Origin: Roseiarcus sp963816065
Lineage (GTDB): Bacteria > Pseudomonadota > Alphaproteobacteria > Rhizobiales > Beijerinckiaceae
Assembly: GCA_963816065.1 (NCBI GenBank)
Contig: CAWFJG010000007.1
Span: 186,001-250,000, forward strand
Reading direction: 5' to 3'
Length of the DNA stretch: 64,000 nt
A program made the translations under genes and the position numbers. Positions 1-9,482 of the stretch are shown here, one piece after another. The notes under the pieces are model-generated. The model was not told where the DNA came from and ran no database searches. It was given only the letters and a program-made list of their open reading frames with translations. The number at the start of each line of letters is the position of its first letter. The stretch's first letter is position 1.

Positions 1-1
1 C

Positions 2-592
2 GAGGACACGACCAATTTCGTCGATCAGGGCAACGACACGATCAGTCTGAGCGTCGGGTCCACCCTGATGCCCGGATGGACCGTAGCAGGAAGCCATGAC
101 CTCGCATGGATCGGGCCGACCAATCCGTTCGGCGTGACCGCGAGCGACGGCAACTACTTTCTCGATCTGACGGGTTACGTTGACGGCGCGCCGTTCAGCG
201 GCGTGTCCCAGACGATTGCGACGCACCCGGGCGCGACCTATTCGCTGACATTCGATCTCGGCAGCGACCCGAGCTACGGAGTGCAGGACGGCGTCTCGGT
301 CTCCGCCGGTTCCGTGAGCGGGGCGGTGTTCACCTCCGCCAACGACGGAACGCAGCACAATCTGTGGCAATCGGAGAGCCTGAGCTTCACCGCGACTGGG
401 TCCTCGACCGCCATTTCGTTGATCGGCAACTCGGGATCCGCCTACATCGGGTTGGACAATGTCAGCGTCGTGCAAACAAGCGCGGGCATTCCAGAACCGT
501 CCACCTGGGCCATGATGCTGGCCGGGTTTGCCGGTCTCGGCTACGCCGGCCTTCGCCGGGCGCGATCGGCTGCCGCCCCCTTCGGAGGCTGA
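2..592 (+). CDS. PEP-CTERM secreted protein, choice-of-anchor C/DUF642-like (5' end outside window)
   Basis: The reading frame is open from base 2, so the gene starts before the window; the first internal ATG (68) is probably not the start. The visible part is a beta-rich Ser/Gly/Asp/Thr-rich domain containing a PGWTV motif and an S-Q-T-I-A segment, as in choice-of-anchor C/DUF642 modules. The C-terminus is a textbook PEP-CTERM sorting tag: IPEPSTW, a hydrophobic stretch rich in Ala, Gly and Leu, then an RRAR basic tail. In this family the tag is recognised by an exosortase and the protein is exported to the surface or extracellular matrix. No exosortase gene is in the window. The tag is seen directly; the domain name is inferred from short motifs. 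Confidence 0.85.
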   Translation, partial: EDTTNFVDQGNDTISLSVGSTLMPGWTVAGSHDLAWIGPTNPFGVTASDGNYFLDLTGYVDGAPFSGVSQTIATHPGATYSLTFDLGSDPSYGVQDGVSVSAGSVSGAVFTSANDGTQHNLWQSESLSFTATGSSTAISLIGNSGSAYIGLDNVSVVQTSAGIPEPSTWAMMLAGFAGLGYAGLRRARSAAAPFGG

Positions 593-610
593 TCGGCTGC
601 GAAACGAGCG

Positions 611-1213
611 TCACTCGACCGGCGTCAGCGTCTCCTTGCCGACGCTCGTCAGCACCCCTGTGTGGACGTCGAACAGATAACCCTGCAGCGCCAGGCGCCC
701 GGCGGTGACCGGCTCGGCGATCCACGGGAAGGTCATGAGATTGGCGAGCGAAAGGCGGACGACCTCGGCCTCGATCCGGGAAAGCCGGCCCGTCTCGGAC
801 TCTCCGGCCGCCTCGACCGCGGCGCGGCCGAGTTCGACCCAGGAGGCGATGAAGTCTTGCGCTTGCGGGGGCGGCCCGTAAAGCATGGCGCGCACGCCCC
901 CGCACTGGCCGTGGCCAACGACGACGAGGCGGGAAACCTTTAGGACCTTGACGCCGAATTCGAGCGCGGCGCTGGTGCCGTGGTAGCGGGCGTCCGGCTC
1001 GTAGGGCGGCACTAGGGCGGCGACGTTGCGCACCACGAACAGTTCGCCCGGCACGGCGCCGAAGATCGTCTGCGGATCGACCCGCGAATCCGAGCAGGCG
1101 ATCACCATCGCCTCGGGGCTCTGGCCCCAATGGGCGAGCCCCTCGTAGCGCGCCCGCTCCTCGGGCCACGTCTCGGCGCGGAACTTCCGGTAGCCTTCAA
1201 TCAACGGGTCCAC
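611..1213 (-). CDS. beta-class carbonic anhydrase
   Basis: Interconverts CO2 and bicarbonate in the cytoplasm. The zinc site of beta carbonic anhydrases is clear: CSDSRVD (first Cys with the Asp/Arg dyad) and, further on, HGQCGG (His and second Cys). The N-terminus starts DPLIEGYRKF, which is usual for the proteobacterial type. I chose the GTG at 1213 because GAGG lies six bases upstream and the family normally begins here; the frame stays open to an ATG at 1300, which would add 29 Ala/Arg-rich residues of unlikely origin. About 200 aa, close to usual length. It is convergent with the PEP-CTERM gene (18-bp gap). Confidence 0.93.
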   Translation of the reverse strand: MDPLIEGYRKFRAETWPEERARYEGLAHWGQSPEAMVIACSDSRVDPQTIFGAVPGELFVVRNVAALVPPYEPDARYHGTSAALEFGVKVLKVSRLVVVGHGQCGGVRAMLYGPPPQAQDFIASWVELGRAAVEAAGESETGRLSRIEAEVVRLSLANLMTFPWIAEPVTAGRLALQGYLFDVHTGVLTSVGKETLTPVE

Positions 1214-1321
1214 GGCGAGCCTCGCTATCGCCCCATCGGCGGCGGCGCCAGCGATACGACGGCGCAGCGCCAGAGGCAACGCCGGACGTGCTTTCCGCAA
1301 AGCCGACGCCGGTAGACGCCG

Positions 1322-1546
1322 CGCGACATTGCGCTATCGTCGAAGCCCGTCGCCGTGTTTCGCGCCAACGACGGCTCGGGCCTCGTCAACGGCCAGGACC
1401 TCATCGTCGATGGCGGGATGACCGCGACCACGCGAGGCCGGTCGGAAACGCCAATGAGTCGGGCGAAATCGGTCAGCGGCTGCGCAAGGTCGCCGAGGAG
1501 GTCTAGGAGCGCAGAGGCGAGGGGTTCCGCCAACCTGCGCGGCTGA
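1322..1546 (+). pseudogene. remnant of a short-chain dehydrogenase C-terminus
   Basis: The frame reads FRANDGSGLVNGQDLIVDGG. This matches the conserved C-terminal end of classical SDR enzymes, where (F)LASD-S--VNGQ-L-VDGG closes the fold. Neither the cofactor-binding TGxxxGxG nor the YxxxK region exists upstream, and the sequence after the motif is non-SDR. I read it as a decayed 3' fragment lying in the otherwise gene-free 1214-1683 interval. Confidence 0.6.
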
Positions 1547-1683
1547 CGGCGCCAACCTCAGGTTGCTTCAGGGTTGGACAAATTCACCATCTGCCGGCCG
1601 CGCGGGACCCCGTTGACAAGCCGGAGGCGTCGCCTCGACAGTGCGCCGGCGCCCCCGCCGGCGCGCAAACCGCTGGGAGCCCT

Positions 1684-4180
1684 TTGCAGGACATCATCCC
1701 CATCCTCGCCGTGTTTGCGGCGCTGCTCGTCCTGGTGGCGCTGAGCCAGCCGGTCGCCGAGCGGTTGCGGCTCGCTCCGGTCGTTCTGCTCGCCGCGATC
1801 GGCACGGCGATCGGCGCCATCTCGACCTTCCTGACCCACGAGCATCTTTCCGAACAAGCAGCCGAGGTGGCCCGGCTGTTCGCCGACCTCCCGATCGGAT
1901 CGGAGGTGTTCATCTACGTCTTCCTGCCGCTGCTGATTTTCGAGGCGGCGATGACGACCGACGTCCGGCGCGTTCTCGATGACGCTGCGCCGATCCTGGT
2001 GCTCGCGGTGATCGCCACCCTCGTCGCCGCGGCGATCGTCGGCCTGGCGCTGTGGCCGATCTCCGGGCAGCCGCTGGTCGTCTGCCTGCTGCTCGGCGCA
2101 GTCGTCTCGACCACCGATCCGGCGGCGGTCATCGCCATTTTCCGCGACGTCGGGGCGCCGGCCCGTCTGACCCGCCTGGTCGAAGGCGAATCGCTGCTTA
2201 ACGACGCGTCGGCGATCGTCGCCTACACGGTCCTGCTCGGCATCATCGTGAACGGCGCCGAGCCGCACCTCGGCGACGGCGCGATCGCGTTTTTTGTTTC
2301 CTTTATCGGCGGCGGCCTGTTCGGGGTCATCGCAGGGCGGCTGATGCTGACCCTGGTCGGCTGGACCCGCGACAATCCGCTGGCCGAGGCGACCCTGACG
2401 CTGGCGCTCGCCTACCTGGCGTACATTGTGGCCGACCGCGTGTTCCAGGTCTCCGGCGTGGTGGCGACGCTGACAGCGGGCATGACGGTGAGCGCGCTCG
2501 GGCGCACGCGCATCGACCCGGTCAACTGGTCGTTCCTCGAAGGCGTGTGGCGGCAGGTGGCGTTCTGGGCGCATTCTCTGGTCTTTTTGCTCGCCTCCAT
2601 CATGGTGCCGAAACTGCTGGTCGACCTCAGCCTGCGCGACTTCGTCCTGCTCGTCGCGCTCGTCGTCGCCGCCTTCGTCTCCCGCCTCGCGGTGTTGTTC
2701 CTCCTCCTGCCGCTGCTCAGCGTCGCCCGGCTGATGAAGCCGATCAGCACGGCCTACAAGATCGCTATCGCCTGGGGCGGCCTGCGCGGAGCGCTGACGC
2801 TGGTGCTCGCCCTTTCCGTCACCGAGAACTCCCGGGGTGTCCGCCCCGATTCGGGAGTTCGTGGCCGTTCTGGCGACCGGCCTCGTGTTCTTCACCCTGC
2901 TGGTCAACGGCAGCACGCTGCGTCTCGTCATCCGCGCTTTCGGTCTCGACCGGCTGTCGCCGACCGACCAGGTGCTGCGTGACCGGGTGCTCGAAGTCTC
3001 CTACGCCGACGCCGTCGCCCTGATCCGCAAGGCCGCTGAGGACCACACGTTCGAGAAGGAGGCCACCGCCGCCGCGCTGGCGCCCTATGAAGTGTGGATG
3101 AGGCAGGCCGCCGAGCGCCGGGCGGTGGGCGGAATCGGGCTGACCGAGCACGAGCGGATCACGGTGTCCTTGGTCGCGCTCGGCAACCAGGAGCGGGCGC
3201 TGGTGATGCAGACGCTCGCCGCCCGGACGGCCTCTCCCGCCGTGGTGCAGGCGCTGATGCGCAGCACCGACGCCATGGTGGAAGGCGCGCGAGCCGACGG
3301 TCGGCTCGGCTACAAGCGCGCCTGGGAGGCAGGGCTCTCCTTCCCGATCGGATTTCGCGTCGCCTACTTCCTGCACCGGCGCCTCGGCATTCGCCGCTTC
3401 CTCGCCGAGCGGCTCGGCGAGCGGTTCGAGTGGCTGTTGACGATGCGGCTGGTCATCCAGGAACTCGACAGCGAAACGGCCAAGCGCTCGCGGGCGATCT
3501 TCAGCGACCGCGTCGAGGCCTTGGTCGACCGGATGCTGACTGACCGTCTCGACCGAATCACGATCGGCGTCGACGCCTTGCGGCGCACCTATCCCGAGTA
3601 CGCCGCCGCGCTCGAGGCGCGCTTTTTGCGGCAGACGGCGCTCCGGCGGGAGCTCGGCCGATATAAGTCGCTCTACGAAGAAGGGCTGATCGCCGTCGAA
3701 GTCTATCGCGACCTCCTCGCGGGCACCGCGGTCGCGCGCGACGCCGAGGCCCTGCCCCGCTTCGACATCGGTCTCAACTCGCGCACGCTGATGACGCGAC
3801 TCGACCTGTTCGCCGGGCTGGACGACAAGCATCTCGACAGCATCGCCAAGCTGCTCAGGCCCCGCTTCGTCGTGCCGCGCGAGCTGATCGTACGCAAGGG
3901 CGACCGGGGCGACGCGGCGTTCTTCATCGCCTCGGGAGCCGCTCAAGTCGTGCTGCCCCGCCGCAACGTGCTGCTGGGCAGCGGCGACGTGTTCGGCGAG
4001 ATGGCCCTCATCACCGGCGAACCGCGGCAGGCCGACGTCAAGGCGCAGACCTACAGCCGCCTCCTGGTGCTGCGCCGGGTGGACTTCGATCGCCTGATGC
4101 GGGCCAATCCGGACCTCGGCGCAAAGTTCAACGCCATCGCCGAGACCCGTCGACAGGCGAATCTGTCTGAAGTCGCGTAA
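1684..4180 (+). CDS. Na+/H+ antiporter (CPA1/NhaP-SOS1 type) with C-terminal cyclic-nucleotide-binding domain; frameshift near 2834
   Basis: Inner-membrane cation/proton exchanger. Residues about 1-390 form a hydrophobic multi-span region with CPA1 features (DPAAV, EGESLLNDA, WGGLRGAL). After the membrane part comes a long helical cytoplasmic region and then a cyclic-nucleotide-binding-like jelly roll (DLFAGLDD, RKGDRGDAAFFI, GEMALITGEPRQA), the architecture of plant SOS1 and its bacterial relatives. The frame shifts between VTEN and the downstream EFVAVLATG. Removing one G from the G4 run at 2834-2837 restores a protein of about 831 aa. The start is a TTG with GGAG just upstream. Because both halves are well preserved, the break is probably a sequence error, though loss of the regulatory tail cannot be excluded. 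Confidence 0.85.
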
Positions 4181-4264
4181 GGCGGGCGGCGCATCCCGGC
4201 CGAGTGGGCGGAGTCTCCGGCCGCAGGAACAGGGGCCGCCGCCGTCGTTCGCGGTCGGAGACGA

Positions 4265-5524
4265 TCAACTCACCTGTTCGGCCTCTTCCTCCACCGGCGC
4301 CACAGCGACGCGATCCAGCATCGTCTTGTCGATCACCCCATCCCGAACGCCGCGCATGATGATGTAGGGCCTCAGGATCGGGTTGAAGAGCCGGTAGCGC
4401 AACCGGAAGCCGTCGCCGATCCGGTGCAGGACGCCGCCCCGCCCAGGTTCGCTCAAGTGCCGCAGCGCGCGGGCGAATAGGGCCGGCTCGGAGTTCGCGT
4501 TTCGGATCAGCGATAGAGGGGTCTTTATGGCGGAGAGCGTGAAATAGCGCTGGTCGTCCACCTCCGCCAGCGCGCAGGCGAGCAGCACCTCTTTATAGAA
4601 ATTGGAGTTCTGCGCGCTCTTGATCGCGTCGTTATAGAGCGACTTGATCGACTGCTGCCACTGATCGAGCGCCTTGTGCATGCCCTGCTCGACATGCTCG
4701 GGGGAGATCTCCAGGCTGCGCGCTTCGAGCGCCGCGCGCACGCTGTAGATGCACAGGAGATGGGTGATGTAGGGCACGCCCTGCGAATAGTTGACGAGGT
4801 CCTCGAGCGCCTCGAAGTCGATCTCCAGGTTGAGCCGCTCGAACCCGGCAATGACGATGCTGCGGATCTCGTTGGCCGACATCGCGGGCATGTGGACCTG
4901 CACCAGCGCCCGCTCGATCGACTGGTGCTCGCGAATGAGCTCGTCGACGAAGTCGGCCACGCCGATGATCAGGACCGTCGCGTTGACGGCATGATCCGAG
5001 AGCGCCTTGATCGTGTCCGCCATGGCCGTGATCGCCTCTGGGCGCCGAATCCGGTCGAATTCGTCGAAGATCACGATCAGGGACGCGGAGCTCGACAGGT
5101 CCTGCAGCGTCCGCCGGACGCCGTCGGGCGTCTCCGCGTTGAGGTCGGAGCTGGGCGGCGGCGAGGTGACAAGCGGATTGCGAGAGACGCCGAAGCCAAT
5201 GGCGGGCTGTCGCTTCGCCGCCTCGATGTCTTTGAACGCCTTCGTCCACAGCGAGGCGTAACTGTCCGAAATGTCGCAGTTGGTTCGCGATACGACGAAC
5301 GCCTGGCGCTTGGCGAGAAAGGCGGAAATCATGTTGGAGAGCGACGTCTTGCCCGTCCCGCGCTCGCCGTAGAGGATGGCATGGCAGCCGCGCTGGGACA
5401 CGGCGTCGATGATCTTGAGGACCTGATCCTTACGGCCGGAGAAGAGATCGCGTTCGTTGATGGGGGCACCGGGCGTGAACACGGTCCCGGTTTGATAGAT
5501 CAGGGAGTCGAAATCCGGTTCCAT
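4265..5524 (-). CDS. Orc1/AAA_16-type P-loop ATPase
   Basis: Predicted cytoplasmic ATPase. Walker A is GERGTGKTS and Walker B is IVIFDEFDR; FTPGAPINERDLF-GR before Walker A is typical of AAA_16/Orc1-like ATPases, which use ATP to remodel or sense partner molecules. The C-terminal half (helical, VPYITHLLCIYS) resembles the lid and winged-helix part of this group. I chose the ATG at 5524 (MEPDFD) because the homologous region begins soon after; a TTG at 5626 would add 34 residues. It follows the RiPP-like genes on the same strand after a 387-bp gap, so operon membership is uncertain. It may serve that cluster or be an independent mobile or defence ATPase. Confidence 0.75.
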   Translation of the reverse strand: MEPDFDSLIYQTGTVFTPGAPINERDLFSGRKDQVLKIIDAVSQRGCHAILYGERGTGKTSLSNMISAFLAKRQAFVVSRTNCDISDSYASLWTKAFKDIEAAKRQPAIGFGVSRNPLVTSPPPSSDLNAETPDGVRRTLQDLSSSASLIVIFDEFDRIRRPEAITAMADTIKALSDHAVNATVLIIGVADFVDELIREHQSIERALVQVHMPAMSANEIRSIVIAGFERLNLEIDFEALEDLVNYSQGVPYITHLLCIYSVRAALEARSLEISPEHVEQGMHKALDQWQQSIKSLYNDAIKSAQNSNFYKEVLLACALAEVDDQRYFTLSAIKTPLSLIRNANSEPALFARALRHLSEPGRGGVLHRIGDGFRLRYRLFNPILRPYIIMRGVRDGVIDKTMLDRVAVAPVEEEAEQVS

Positions 5525-5911
5525 GCTGCTCTCGAGCCAACGCGCAACGCTCTCTCCTCGGGCGGCGTCCGAAAACGGCCCCGGCGAGTGCGGCGCCAAA
5601 ATGCGCTGACGATTGAAATCGGTCAAACCCGGCGTCGCTCGTCTCGACCCTTGCCCCCCGCGTGCAGAAGTGCAACCGGAGCCGCTGCGGCTTGGGTCAA
5701 GAGCGGCGCATCGGTCGGGCTGCGAGAGCAGACCCTGGCGCGCAGATCAAGCGATTGGCGCCCGGCCGGCGATAGCGGGAAGCGACTGTGGGCTGATCGG
5801 CGGGACCCGCACGTCCGTCTTCTGTCGGACAACTCCACCCGCGGCAATCTCAATTTCCTGGCCGCTTGGCTCGAGACGCGATCTCGACGCGCCTTTGAAC
5901 CCTGCCTCGGA
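5525..5911. other. gap between ATPase and HemN-like gene; no gene seen
   Basis: I see no convincing coding frame, hairpin or repeat here. It could hold the promoter of the ATPase gene. If the ATPase starts at the TTG at 5626 the gap shrinks to 285 bases. Confidence 0.4.
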
Positions 5912-6994
5912 TCACGCCAGGACGCGCGCGCGATGGTCCCACATGACCCGGTATTCAGGCTCCCAATCTCGGTTGATCTCGACGCAGTAGAAGTCTTTCC
6001 CCAAGTACGTGTAGGACGGATCCGGCTCACCGGGCAGACTGCCGAGACCGAGCGTGTTTTGACTGGAGGGCGCCTTATGCTCCCCCGAGCAATTGTACGA
6101 TCTCGCCGCCTCCAAAGCCCGATCGGTGATGTCGGTGCGGTAGATCCTGTAGTCCGTGGTGAGGCCCTTTCGAATGGCGTGGGGCGAGAAGAACTCCTCT
6201 CTGGAGTTGGACAAGATTCGGTAACGGCCCCGGTTCCTGTCCTCGAACTCGACCAGACACTGTCGCAGCAGCCCGGCGAACCGGACCTGTTCGGCGGGCG
6301 CCAGCGATAGCAGCCTGAAAGTTTCGGCATAGACGGTGATCACGTCCGGCTGCACGCCGTCTGCAAGCGTGTCGAGGTCTCTCGACAATTGCTTTAGATC
6401 CGACGGATCCTTTCGATCGATGAAGGTAATCAGATCGCAGTTTAAAGCCATGCCATTCTTGCTGACGAGATCGCAGAGCCTGTTGAACCGCTCGGTCGGC
6501 ACGGCGGGGCGATTGTTTGCCTTCAGAACACGCACATCGAAGGTCTGAACACCGAACGATACATAGTTAAAGCCGCATGACGACAGTATGTGTATTTTCT
6601 CATCATTCATCATCGACGGATTGCACTCGAATGTCTTGAAAGGGATCGCATCGAACGTCGGGATAGAATTGAAAATGTCGGCCATAATTTCTGGCGTCAT
6701 CATCGATGACGTGCCGCCGCCGAAATAGACGCTGCGAAACTCACGGTTGGCGATGACATCAGAATAGTGAGAAATCAGACTGGGCAGGTAGTGGCGGTAG
6801 TACGCTTCGTAGATGTCGCTGCCGATCTTCGTCTTCAGCCCGCGGTGCTTACAGAACGCGCACTCGGTCAGGCAGAAGGGATTGTGGATGTAGAGGTGGT
6901 ACGTCTCTCCAACCGTCGGCTGGTTCTCGAGCCAGATCTCACGGAGTTGGCGCCTATCGATAACCTGTTCAGCGAGGTCCTGTGGCTCCGACAT
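5912..6994 (-). CDS. HemN-like radical SAM enzyme
   Basis: Radical SAM protein of the HemN (oxygen-independent coproporphyrinogen oxidase)-like superfamily. The start YIHNPF-C41-LTE-C45-AF-C48 is the CxxxCxxC [4Fe-4S] cluster motif in HemN context, followed by VYFGGGTSS (SAM-binding GGGT) and FGVQTFD. The start is the ATG at 6994; the frame is open further upstream but only over the preceding gene. At 360 aa it is shorter than true HemN (about 450), and the second half departs from HemN. It begins 23 bases after the HExxH gene, so the two are probably co-transcribed. This context suggests a peptide-modifying or methyl-transferring HemN-like enzyme rather than haem synthesis. That role is inference. 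Confidence 0.85.
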   Translation of the reverse strand: MSEPQDLAEQVIDRRQLREIWLENQPTVGETYHLYIHNPFCLTECAFCKHRGLKTKIGSDIYEAYYRHYLPSLISHYSDVIANREFRSVYFGGGTSSMMTPEIMADIFNSIPTFDAIPFKTFECNPSMMNDEKIHILSSCGFNYVSFGVQTFDVRVLKANNRPAVPTERFNRLCDLVSKNGMALNCDLITFIDRKDPSDLKQLSRDLDTLADGVQPDVITVYAETFRLLSLAPAEQVRFAGLLRQCLVEFEDRNRGRYRILSNSREEFFSPHAIRKGLTTDYRIYRTDITDRALEAARSYNCSGEHKAPSSQNTLGLGSLPGEPDPSYTYLGKDFYCVEINRDWEPEYRVMWDHRARVLA

Positions 6995-7017
6995 GATCAA
7001 CCTGCCTCTGACTAAAG

Positions 7018-8146
7018 CTAAGCCATGGATATCGGCGCAATCGGCGCGGTCGCCGACAAAGCGGAACTCTCCCACTCGTCTCTGGACGCCATGATGAATT
7101 CGACCGTCTGCAGATAAGACATGATCTCGGGCGAGCAGAGTTCCCGGTATTGTGCGATCCATCGCGACGGATGATTGAGAAATCCCGATCGCGCCTTTTC
7201 CTGCAACGCTTTGCACCTCTCGGCGGAAAATACGCCGGTAGAAGATGCGCGGCACCAAAACCAGTAGAGGCCATACCAGACCAAGCAGGCGTGCAGGTAG
7301 GCGTGCAAGTTGATGACGTTTCCCGACCACGGCGACTTGACCATGATCTTGGCGGATAGTCTGTCCAGCAGGAAGGGCTGCTCGACCTCCTCGAGCATGA
7401 AGAGCAGCGAATGGATGGATTCGTGGACGATCAAGTCCGCGAGTTTTTCGACGTCGACACTCGGCAGGTGCGGATTCACCAACAGCGCGAGCCCGATAAA
7501 TTGCGAGAACGAGCTGGAGTTGATCTTCGTGGGCGCGCCGGGCTCAAACCGCAACGACACCTGAGTCAGGAACGTCTGGGCGAACTCAGCCGCGGACGGC
7601 ACCGCCGCCGACAGCCTGCGGATGCAATCCGCAAGCCGTTCGCTGAACCGCCTGCGAGTTGGATTCGCCCAGCGGCAACAGCAGCTTCTCGCTCTCGCCA
7701 TCATAAGGAAACGTCTGCAAGCTGCCATCGTCGATCGCCACCCGATCCGCGATCAGCCACGGCGTCTGGCGCCGCCTAAGTCCTCCATCCTCGGGAACGA
7801 GCTTCACGTCGCCCCGTACGCTCCATATCGAAACCGGCAGGTCCGACACGTGGCCTTCGAGAACGAGCTCGGCCAGGAGAGCCTCGCTGACGAAGGCCCG
7901 ATCCACTGGGGCGCCGTCTCGCCGCCACCGGATGATCTGCGCCACAAACTGAGGCGACCGAAGCACCTCCTTCAGGCGCGGCTGCGGCAGCGCCCCGAGA
8001 GCGCGCGCGAGGCCGGCGCCGATCGCCTCCGCGAAGGCGTCGGACGCCACGGTCGCCTCGATGGCGTCTTCGAACGCCGCGCGCAGCGACAGTGTTTCGT
8101 CGATCGCACTGTCCCATCTGAGAACCGACGCTACCGGAAACACCAT
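7018..8146 (-). CDS. HExxH-motif putative peptide hydroxylase (RiPP tailoring); frameshift near 7648
   Basis: The C-terminal half holds LADLIVHESIHSLLFMLEE, an HExxH metal site, then SPWSGN and a helix rich in His, Leu and Trp. This combination is typical of the HEXXH-motif RiPP family recognised next to FxsB-type radical SAM enzymes, some members of which are 2-oxoglutarate-dependent peptide beta-hydroxylases. The N-terminal part (8146-7650) lies in another frame; dropping one base in GCGG at about 7648-7649 joins them as one protein of about 375 aa. The ATG at 8146 has AAAAGAGG 11 bases upstream; a GTG at 8158 is also possible. It sits between the FxsB-like and HemN-like genes. The exact reaction is inferred. 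Confidence 0.8.
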
Positions 8147-8271
8147 TTGCCGATGCACCTCTTTTCGTGGAGCCTCGTCGATGCTGCGACCGGCGGCCGT
8201 AGGCGCCGGCTTCAGGTGAAGCGGAGCGTCGATCCCCGCCCGTCACCTCCGGCGCCCCATCGCTCCCTCGG

Positions 8272-9482
8272 TCAAAGTCGCGCGCCTGTTGTCGGAAGCG
8301 AGACCGCGTGGGCCGGGAGCGCCGCCCGCCATTTGTCGAACGCCGCATCGGCAAGCGAATAGAGAACCGAGCAGTACACGGACGGATTGTCGAAGGAAAC
8401 GCCATCGAACCGATGGGACAGAAGTCCCCCGCCGCACGCATCAAAGTAGACGCAGTTCTGGCAGGTGGCGCAGGGCTGCCGCAGACGATCAAGTTCGTGC
8501 GTCGATCCGATGACGTCCAGACGATCGTCGAAGACGTTCAACTCGTCCTCCGCGTAGCGCCCGCCGCAAATGCGCAGGAGATCGCTCAGTCCCATCGAGC
8601 CATCCGACTCGATGACACAGAGTCGGCGAATATCCCCGCCGAGATAGTCCATGCTGGGACGGACCCCAAGAAACGCCGACAACATCTGCTCGAACAGCCG
8701 GATTCTCGGCGCCTTCGCGCCAAGGGAGTGCCACTCGTCGAAGGCGTCAAGCAGGAACCGGCGATAAGGTTCGGGGCCGATCCATCCTTGCGGCAGGTTG
8801 GCGAGCGTGCAATCCGGCAGCAGCAGATCAAAGCTGCGAAACTGCTGTTCGCCGAACCAGCGGATGACGCGGCGGCCGTCGGCCAGGGGATCGACGACGC
8901 ACAGGAATCCCGGCTTCAGGTCGTCGAACAGACTGCTCTCATCGCGCAGCGCGCGGATGATCGCCAGAAGCTCCTGCGTGCTGCCTCGCCCATCTTTGTG
9001 GACGCGGCGTTTGTCGGCGAATTCCTCGGGTCCGTCGCAACTGATGCCGAAGCGCAAGGCGTTGTCGGCAAACAACTTCAGCCAATCCTGGTCCAGCAGC
9101 AGCCCATTTGTCTGCAGGAAAAAATCGACACGAATGCCCGAGCAATCGCGACGCAATATGTCGATCAATTTCTGCATACGGCGGCGCCCAAGCAGGAGCG
9201 GTTCGCCGCCGTGCAGTTCAACGATAAATCGATCGAGGCCATAAGCCTCGCAGTGCTCGACGATGCGAGACGCGAGCGCCTTGATCACTTTCTCCGATAC
9301 GAGCGCAGGCCGCGACTTCCACGAGGAGTCCCCCGATTGTACACGTAACAGTACGTGCAATCGAGATTACACCGCTGGGCGATCTTGAGGATCACCCAAT
9401 CCAGGACGCCTGCGCTCGAATCGACAGATGGTTTCTCGAACGTGTCCAAAACGTCAGACGTGGACACGCCGCCACCGGTCAT
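8272..9482 (-). CDS. FxsB-like radical SAM/SPASM peptide maturase; frameshift in G run at 9330-9334
   Basis: Radical SAM enzyme with cluster motif C38-NLD-C42-TY-C45 followed by YVYNRG, then DSSWKSRPAL in the next frame. The expected sequence needs six G where five are present, so a single homopolymer deletion splits one gene; restored length is about 403 aa. ELHGGEPLL and FFLQTNG fit the SAM barrel. The C-terminal SPASM region carries C-x2-C-x6-CGGGLLSHRF and FDNPSVYC, matching the FxsB group whose studied members form cyclophane crosslinks in peptides. The start ATG (9482) overlaps the stop of the upstream peptide gene as ATGA, implying translational coupling. It leads the probable operon with the HExxH and HemN-like genes. 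Confidence 0.87.

Noticed and set aside
1558..2931. Minus-strand open frame of 457 codons over the antiporter
   Set aside because: Highly charged His/Gln/Arg/Asp composition, without a family; antisense of the antiporter gene.
4676..6310. Plus-strand open frame of 544 codons across the ATPase and HemN-like genes
   Set aside because: Composition is that of antisense to GC-rich genes (Arg/Val/Asp-rich); the minus-strand genes carry all family motifs.
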